In this document: piece by piece, positions 59,452 through 64,000 of the stretch
Numbering within the stretch: position 1 is the stretch's first letter
Layout of the letters: every line of letters starts with the position of its first letter
From: JAWAAW01 sp964353335
GTDB lineage: Archaea > Nanobdellota > Nanobdellia > Woesearchaeales > ARS49
Length of the DNA: 64,000 nucleotides
Reading direction: 5' to 3'
NCBI GenBank assembly: GCA_964353335.1
Contig: CAYGVI010000003.1
Span: 310,001-374,000 of the forward strand
Translations under genes and position numbers: made by a program
The notes under the pieces: generated by a model
What the model was told of the DNA's origin: nothing
The model's input: the letters and a program-made list of their open reading frames with translations, nothing else
Database searches by the model: none

Positions 59452-60392
59452 TTTTCCTTTTCTTCGTCTATAACAAGCCTCGCGATGTCTGACAGCAATG
59501 ATGATATTGTGCTGCAGCCGTGCGCCGCATTCGGCAGTTCTGCGCTCAGGGAAGCGCAGGACATCTGGCGCTCAATCCTCCTTCGCGCGATTTCATCAGC
59601 GAGCTTTGCGTTTTTCTCGTGCACTGCCTTCATTGTGTCAAGGTAATCCTGCTCAAGCTGCCCGAGCAGTGCAGAGACATTCTTGCGCTGTTTTGTGCCA
59701 AGAGTTCCGCAGTCTGCGCACAGCCCCTTGACAGCGTCTGCGAGCTGCTCAACATAATGCACGAGCATCCATTTGCCCAGGACTTTTGGAGGCGAAATCT
59801 GCAGCTGGGCTGCCATGCTGGGATTGCTCAGCGAGCTTTTCAAAAGCCGCGCAAGCAGGAAATAAAGCCTGTTCACGTCATAATCCCTGAACATCACGCT
59901 CTCGCTCAAATCCTTTCCGGTGACAGTTATTTTGCAGTCCTGCAGCATTGTCCTTACAATCACGTCCATGCGCTTGATGCTTTTGTCAACTGATATTTCC
60001 TGCAGGTTAAGCAAATCTTTTGCTGAAATCCTGTTTGCAGTCTGCTCTGAGATTTCCAGCGCGACAAAGTCATGCAGCATCCTGCGGATTTCTTTTGCGT
60101 GCTTTGAGATTGTTTCCCCGACAAGGTCAATGTTGCTCGCATTGTTGACATAAGCCGCGGTTATCTCGCGCTGGATTGTGTCAAGCTCCTTGCCGTCAAC
60201 CTGTATTGTTACTGCCTTTTGTTCGCTTGTGGAATGCCCTGCAAGGTGTGGCGTTATTAGAAGCTCTGAGTCAGACTTTTCGTGGATGTACAGTGTTGCG
60301 CCCTTCCCAAGCTTGTTCTTGTCAAGCCATTCTTTTGGAAGGGAAATAGTGTGCGATGCCTGTCCTGCCTTCACTAACCTGCGAATATGCAT
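59448..60392 (-). CDS. AbrB-PhoU regulator (second paralogue)
   Basis: A 314-residue DNA-binding regulator. Residues 1-50 form the SpoVT/AbrB domain (MHIRRLVKAGQASHTISLPK, then GKGATLYIHE); the rest is PhoU-like helical. It shares layout with the protein at 693-1592. Start ATG 60392 has GAGGTG 6 nt upstream; the longer frame runs through the promoter region. Tandem repeats overlap the presumed transcription start, suggesting self-repression. Confidence 0.85.
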   Translation of the reverse strand: MHIRRLVKAGQASHTISLPKEWLDKNKLGKGATLYIHEKSDSELLITPHLAGHSTSEQKAVTIQVDGKELDTIQREITAAYVNNASNIDLVGETISKHAKEIRRMLHDFVALEISEQTANRISAKDLLNLQEISVDKSIKRMDVIVRTMLQDCKITVTGKDLSESVMFRDYDVNRLYFLLARLLKSSLSNPSMAAQLQISPPKVLGKWMLVHYVEQLADAVKGLCADCGTLGTKQRKNVSALLGQLEQDYLDTMKAVHEKNAKLADEIARRRIERQMSCASLSAELPNAAHGCSTISSLLSDIARLVIDEEKEN

Positions 60393-60404
60393 CAAAATCA
60401 CCTC

Positions 60405-60460
60405 ATTTAGTACGTACTTAACGTACTTATCGTAGTGTAAGTACGATATGTATATATAAT
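60405..60460 (-). promoter_or_regulatory. Promoter with tandem and inverted ACGTACTTA sites
   Basis: ACGTACTTA occurs twice in tandem (60412-60420, 60421-60429), with a near-exact inverted copy TAAGTACGA at 60438-60446. The minus-strand TATA-like ATATATACATA is at about 60447-60458, so transcription toward the AbrB-PhoU gene would start within the repeats. The same TATA-like run may serve the plus strand. This looks like an operator, most simply for the adjacent regulator. Confidence 0.6.
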
Positions 60461-60479
60461 TCTTTTGCCTAAGAATACC

Positions 60480-60633
60480 TAACAATGAACAATAACCCAT
60501 TGGGCACGCGCGTGTGAAGCAAAGGTGCACAAACGCACGCGTGTGGACACATAGACCCGGTTGCTGAGCACCAAAACACAACCGCTAATGCCCGGGCACA
60601 TTCCCATACCAAGTTGTTGTTCATACCAAAAAC
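60480..60633 (+). ncRNA. Candidate structured leader RNA upstream of a GGDEF-domain gene
   Basis: A 12-bp helix can form between ATGAACAATAAC (60485-60496) and GTTGTTGTTCAT (60613-60624), with one G-U pair. Inside lie a GC-rich hairpin (CACGCG 60505-60510 with CGCGTG 60538-60543) and CGGTTG/CAACCG (60558-60563 with 60579-60584), or alternatively GGGCA/TGCCC (60502-60506 with 60589-60593), which shares two bases with the GC hairpin. A TATA-like TATATATAA at about 60450-60458 would place the 5' end just before this element. It ends 9 nt before the GGDEF gene ATG. Candidate riboswitch-like leader; unproven. Confidence 0.4.
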
Positions 60634-61452
60634 ATGACGCCACAACAAAAGGTGATTAACTTCGAAGACGAACTATTGGAGTTAAGCGATCTAGTGGTCG
60701 CAGCTGAAATATTGCCCAAAGGAGCAGAACCCTTTTTCTATACCCCCCAACCCAAATCGCTCGATGAGGCAAAAGCAGTAATCGCCAGATTGGAGCGCGA
60801 CAGCATCACCAAGATGTATGTACGCGGTGTTTTTGAGGAAAAATTCAGGTCAATGATTGCGCACGCCAATGCCAATCACCTGCCTGTTGCATACCTTCAG
60901 GCAGACCTTGACCATTTCAAAAAAGTAAAGGACACTTACGGCGATGAAGTCGCAGCCCGCGTTATCGCGCATGCCGCACAAGTGATTTATGATAATATCC
61001 GTTCAAAACCAACAAATCACAATATTGAAAGAAGAATGGGGCCAATCGATGGAAACATTGACTTGGTTTGCACAATATCTGAAGAAGCAGTGGAGACAGT
61101 GGGCCGGGAATTCAGAGATAAATTCGGCATTGCGTTATATGGCGCTAGCTCTGGCAACGCATTAATTGTTGCCGGGCGCCTGCGCAATGCATTGAAGACT
61201 AATCCTTATCTTGCAGAAAACGGCCAGATCCCAATCACAATGAGCATTGGAGTCGCAACCACAGAGACAGCAGCGACACTGAAAGAATTGTATCACGGTG
61301 CGGAATACGCGCTTGATGCCGCAAAGGACGAAGGGCGCGACCGTGCCATCTCATTGCAGGGCATACATGAATTCATCCTGCAAAAGACCGGCCACCATTA
61401 TTCGGCCGGTCATCACTCTCCTAAAAAACCATACACGAGCAGTGCAGCATGA
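60634..61452 (+). CDS. Degenerate GGDEF-domain protein
   Basis: A 272-residue cytoplasmic protein. The N-terminal 65 residues are unassigned. From about 66 the GGDEF fold is visible: DSITKMYVRGVFEEKF, YLQADLDHFKKVKDTYGDEV, ITMSIGVATTE and YALDAAKDEGRDRA. The active-site GGDEF loop is not recognisable: an insertion with few matches ends in YGASSGNALIVAGRLRNAL, so diguanylate cyclase activity is unlikely. It may bind a nucleotide or act as a sensor. A long leader and a hairpin terminator flank it. Confidence 0.75.
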   Translation: MTPQQKVINFEDELLELSDLVVAAEILPKGAEPFFYTPQPKSLDEAKAVIARLERDSITKMYVRGVFEEKFRSMIAHANANHLPVAYLQADLDHFKKVKDTYGDEVAARVIAHAAQVIYDNIRSKPTNHNIERRMGPIDGNIDLVCTISEEAVETVGREFRDKFGIALYGASSGNALIVAGRLRNALKTNPYLAENGQIPITMSIGVATTETAATLKELYHGAEYALDAAKDEGRDRAISLQGIHEFILQKTGHHYSAGHHSPKKPYTSSAA

Positions 61453-61479
61453 AATCACATTCATCCCCCTCTCTCACCA

Positions 61480-61523
61480 GGCGCGTATCGCCAATTCTTA
61501 TTCTGGTACGCGCCCCTTTTTTA
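61480..61523 (+). terminator. Hairpin terminator after the degenerate GGDEF gene
   Basis: GGCGCGTA (61480-61487) pairs with TACGCGCC (61507-61514), with a 19-nt loop that can itself be tightened by CCAG/CTGG, followed by CCTTTTTTATT. This is a good end-of-transcript signal before the DHH gene at 61548. Confidence 0.6.
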
Positions 61524-61547
61524 TTCTGCAGCGGGCTGTGATGCCCA

Positions 61548-62702
61548 ATGATTCCCAAGAATCCCGAACAGTGGGAGCGGATTGACCGCTTCCTCATGTC
61601 CTTTTCCCCTGAAGAAAAAATCGCAATAATACACGACTCAGACCCTGACGGCGTATGCTCTGCTGTCTTGCTCAGCAGGCTCATCGAGCGCCTGCGCGGC
61701 AAGCCTGCTGATTTCCATGCCTCCCCGCCCCGCGGCTCGCGCAACACAATCCATCCGGAAATTGCAGACGCCCTGAAAAAGAAAAAAATCTCCAAAGTCA
61801 TATTCACAGACCTTCCTGTCCACGAGGATGCAGTTGCTGTCAAAAAGCTTGAGAAGCAATGCGAAATCCTGATAATAGACCATCACACATTTTTCAAGGA
61901 CATAACATCTGAACGCACTGTGCTGGCAATGCCCCAGCTGCTCGCTGACGACATTGACCCCTCGCGGTACACTGCAAGCAAGCTTGCATACGACCTTGCG
62001 AACAGGCACGCAGATATGGAAGATTCCGCGTGGATTGCGTCTGTCGGGCTGATTGGCGATATGGCAGGACGCGCCTGGCCTGATTTCCTGTCAAAGGTGT
62101 TTGAAAAGCAAAAGCTCAGGCCCAATCCTCAAGACTGGTTCAGGACAGACCTCGGGGAAGTTGCTGAGTTCCTTCTCGCCGCGATGATTATTGACGACAA
62201 AAACATCAACTACTGCTTTGATGCCCTGATGAAGTCAAAAGAACCGCAGGGCATACTGAAAGACAAAAAACTTAGCACGATGAGGCAGTCGTTTGAAAAA
62301 GAAATCAGCAAGTGGATTAAGGACGCCCCCAAGCTGATGGAAAAGAATGAAAAGCTCAAGCTCATCTGGTATGAAATCAGTCCGAAGTACCACATTAACT
62401 CCCCTGTTTCAACAGTCCTCTCGCTCAAGCCCCAGTTCAATGACTGGGTCATAATCATCCTGGAAATGCACAAGGATGTAATCAAGGTGTCAGGAAGGTG
62501 CCAGAGCCAGCGCGTGAAAATGAATGAATTGCTCAAGAACGCGGTCAAAGGGCTGAAGGATGCAGCCGGCGGAGGGCACATCCCTGCAGCAGGCGCACAC
62601 ATGCGCACTGCAGACTTGCCTGTGTTCAGGCAGCGCATCCTCGACAGCCTGAGCAAAAATTTATATACTAATCAATCAAATCATGAACAACCAAAGAGGT
62701 GA
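61548..62702 (+). CDS. DHH/DHHA1 family phosphoesterase (RecJ-like)
   Basis: A 384-residue phosphoesterase. The DHH domain has IIHDSDPDGVCSAVLL near residue 27, a metal-binding Asp in FTDLPV near 85, and IIDHHTFF near 108; the DHHA1 domain near the end has GGGHIPAAGAHM. Such proteins are single-strand nucleases (RecJ/GAN type) or cyclic-dinucleotide/nanoRNA phosphodiesterases. The DPDG form of motif I resembles archaeal RecJ-like proteins. Its place between two GGDEF-type genes leaves a signalling role open. The 3' end contains the promoter of the next gene. Confidence 0.85.
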   Translation: MIPKNPEQWERIDRFLMSFSPEEKIAIIHDSDPDGVCSAVLLSRLIERLRGKPADFHASPPRGSRNTIHPEIADALKKKKISKVIFTDLPVHEDAVAVKKLEKQCEILIIDHHTFFKDITSERTVLAMPQLLADDIDPSRYTASKLAYDLANRHADMEDSAWIASVGLIGDMAGRAWPDFLSKVFEKQKLRPNPQDWFRTDLGEVAEFLLAAMIIDDKNINYCFDALMKSKEPQGILKDKKLSTMRQSFEKEISKWIKDAPKLMEKNEKLKLIWYEISPKYHINSPVSTVLSLKPQFNDWVIIILEMHKDVIKVSGRCQSQRVKMNELLKNAVKGLKDAAGGGHIPAAGAHMRTADLPVFRQRILDSLSKNLYTNQSNHEQPKR

Positions 62703-62709
62703 ATTAACT

Positions 62710-63189
62710 ATGGCAGATGAAAATAAGGGAGTTGCATTCGCAATTCTTGGTATTGTTGCGGTTATAGCAGTGGTCGGACTTGTACTTCTCTTTAAGGGAG
62801 CAGCAGGTAATGCGACCCTGTTGGCATCATCCAATGAGGCGAATGTATACGGTGGCGGAGAAATAGCGCACGGACTGGATCAGTACCGTGACCCGCAGGG
62901 ATTTGTTAGATACAGTGACGGCCGTGTCTATGCTGGCGCAGGATACATCTTTCCTGAGCGCATACAGGACACTGGTGGAGCGCCTGTTCCTATCCCGACG
63001 ATAGACTCAGACCCCAAGCGCACAGGGCCAATAATTGACAGCTCGTGCCCATACCCGCCTTACACAGCACGTGTCAGGGCAAATGACGCACTTGGCCGCA
63101 ACTGCATAAGGTCTGGCATAAACCCAGATGTGAGCAGTGAAGGAAGAATTCCAGCAGGTTACGAGGACTTCTTCTGCTGCACACTCTAA
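62710..63189 (+). CDS. Short secreted protein, second class, with CC motif
   Basis: A 159-residue paralogue of the 58353 protein: tip MADENKGVAF, hydrophobic helix AILGIVAVIAVVGLVLLF, and an outer domain with four cysteines (SSCPYPP, RNCIRSG, and the final FFCCTL). GAGGTGAATTAACT precedes the ATG, and a TATA-like TTTATATACT lies within the end of the DHH gene about 45 nt upstream. Likely an abundant surface protein. A T-rich tract follows. Confidence 0.7.
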   Translation: MADENKGVAFAILGIVAVIAVVGLVLLFKGAAGNATLLASSNEANVYGGGEIAHGLDQYRDPQGFVRYSDGRVYAGAGYIFPERIQDTGGAPVPIPTIDSDPKRTGPIIDSSCPYPPYTARVRANDALGRNCIRSGINPDVSSEGRIPAGYEDFFCCTL

Positions 63190-63276
63190 GAAGTGATTTT
63201 TTATTTTATTTTATTATTTTATTTCATTAGTTCTATCACCATAATCCATTTATACACCGGTTCCTTCTAATGCGTT

Positions 63277-64000
63277 ATGGACCAAAAAGACATTGTGATA
63301 GAGTTCCTTGACTCCCTTAACTCAGGCACGACTGTTGAGCAGCTTTTGCAGCAGACTGCTGAGTTTGTGAGCAGGATTTTCAGGCCTGACCATTGTGCCT
63401 TGTGGGTTAACAGCGCAAATGTTTCCCAGGTTCCTGCAAGCCAGCCATTCCTTGATGTAAGCAAGGTGCTGCACAACCACGTTGCAGCCAACAACACGTT
63501 CACGCTGGTCAATAATGCGGGAAATGATGTTTTGACCGCGCACGTCAATGATTCAAGCCAGCTTCGCGCCCAGCTTGCTGCTTTTCCTGTCAGGGTGCAG
63601 GGCAAGCACGCTGCAACACTTGTCCTTGGCGCAGGCCAGGTCAGCCACACAACAGAGTTTGTTTCCCTTCTTCTTGACAAGCTCTCAATCGCTTTGGCAA
63701 GGGCGCAGAGGTTCCAGAACGCGCAGTATTCAGCAATGACAGATGCATTGACAGGGCTTTACAACAAGGCGTATTTCCTTGAGTCGCTTAAGAATGAAAT
63801 TGCCCGCTCCCAGCGCTCCCAAAGGCCGATATCCCTGGTTATGTTTGACTTTGACAACTTCAAGGAACTCAATGACACCCAGGGGCACGTTGAAGGCGAC
63901 AAGTTATTGCAGCAGCTTGGCGAGCTCCTTAGGGCATCCATCCGCGCTATTGACATTCCTGCGCGCTATGGCGGCGAGGAATTTACAATCATACTGCCTG
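63277..64000 (+). CDS. GAF-GGDEF protein (diguanylate cyclase type), 3' truncated
   Basis: ATG 63277 follows a TATA-like TTTATACACC by about 25 nt. The first 150 residues look like a GAF-type sensor domain. From about 155 a GGDEF domain begins (TDALTGLYNKAYFLESL, then FDFDNFKELNDTQGHVEGD), with an intact active-site motif RYGGEEF at the window edge, so it could make c-di-GMP. The frame is open at 64000, so the C-terminus is missing. GGDEF proteins are rare in archaea. Confidence 0.85.
   Translation, partial: MDQKDIVIEFLDSLNSGTTVEQLLQQTAEFVSRIFRPDHCALWVNSANVSQVPASQPFLDVSKVLHNHVAANNTFTLVNNAGNDVLTAHVNDSSQLRAQLAAFPVRVQGKHAATLVLGAGQVSHTTEFVSLLLDKLSIALARAQRFQNAQYSAMTDALTGLYNKAYFLESLKNEIARSQRSQRPISLVMFDFDNFKELNDTQGHVEGDKLLQQLGELLRASIRAIDIPARYGGEEFTIILP

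Noticed and set aside
60412..60446. CRISPR-like repeats
   Set aside because: Units are 9 bp without regular spacers; they fit an operator.
60393..60581. Upstream extension of the second AbrB-PhoU gene
   Set aside because: The AbrB domain begins at MHIRRL; the extension is Cys-rich with no homology and covers the promoter.
60481..60600. GC-rich inverted repeats as ends of an insertion sequence
   Set aside because: No transposase, no target duplication; nested pairing better fits a leader RNA.

Overview
The window is chromosomal DNA of an archaeon. RadA and RadB recombinases, an RPA-type single-stranded DNA binding protein, RFC large subunit, MBF1, archaeal-type AspRS and GlyRS, a translin-like protein and an ArvA-ArvB-ArvC-type operon are all present. 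Many genes have a TATA-like box about 25-30 nt before the ATG (leaderless transcripts), while internal operon genes use a GAGGTG-type ribosome binding site. The many small secreted proteins with one N-terminal hydrophobic segment, and the general gene style, suggest a DPANN lineage such as Woesearchaeota or a relative. That placement is inference from memory of such genomes. Coding density is very high: no gap exceeds 300 bases. No CRISPR array, insertion sequence or prophage was seen.

Layout. 0-2.2 kb: a truncated small-molecule kinase, an AbrB-PhoU regulator and a divergent Lrp/AsnC-type regulator. 2.2-12.1 kb: a long block of membrane-anchored or secreted proteins, with two single-EF-hand proteins, three short pilin-like proteins, three microproteins, a 1032-residue protein and several single-pass proteins. 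Most genes overlap or abut. 12.1-19.8 kb: DNA and RNA maintenance genes (RPA, RadA, RadB, an RGG-TRAM protein, ThpR-like, ribosomal protein uS2, macro domain). 19.9-28.2 kb: a glycosylation-type operon with two STT3-like GT-C proteins, a GT2 enzyme, two membrane-anchored thioredoxin-fold proteins without the CxxC site, and a PMT-type transferase. 28.2-31.8 kb: MBF1 and an ABC exporter. 31.8-40.3 kb: CysRS, an rRNA/tRNA methyltransferase, a NIP7-like PUA protein, ValRS, RfcL, GlyRS and tRNA-Phe. 40.4-48.2 kb: a type II/IV secretion motor (ribbon-helix-helix protein, ATPase, TadC-like membrane protein), two coiled-coil proteins and three paralogous polytopic membrane proteins. 48.3-53.7 kb: a translin-like protein, AspRS, tRNA-Asn and gatC-gatA-gatB, a compact set for making Asn-tRNA by transamidation. 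53.7-64 kb: DedA, Mre11-like nuclease, a small protein made of two tandem repeats, arvABC, further Cys-rich secreted proteins, a second AbrB-PhoU regulator, two GGDEF-domain proteins and a DHH phosphoesterase.

How they fit together. The 2.9-12.1 kb secreted block, the scattered short proteins ending in a CC motif, and the motor at 40-48 kb could be substrates and machine of one type IV filament or secretion system. This is the strongest candidate for an undescribed system here. The glycosylation operon may modify such surface proteins. The GGDEF genes, one of them behind a long, potentially structured leader, point to cyclic-nucleotide signalling, which is unusual in archaea. All functional links between loci are inference from co-occurrence.
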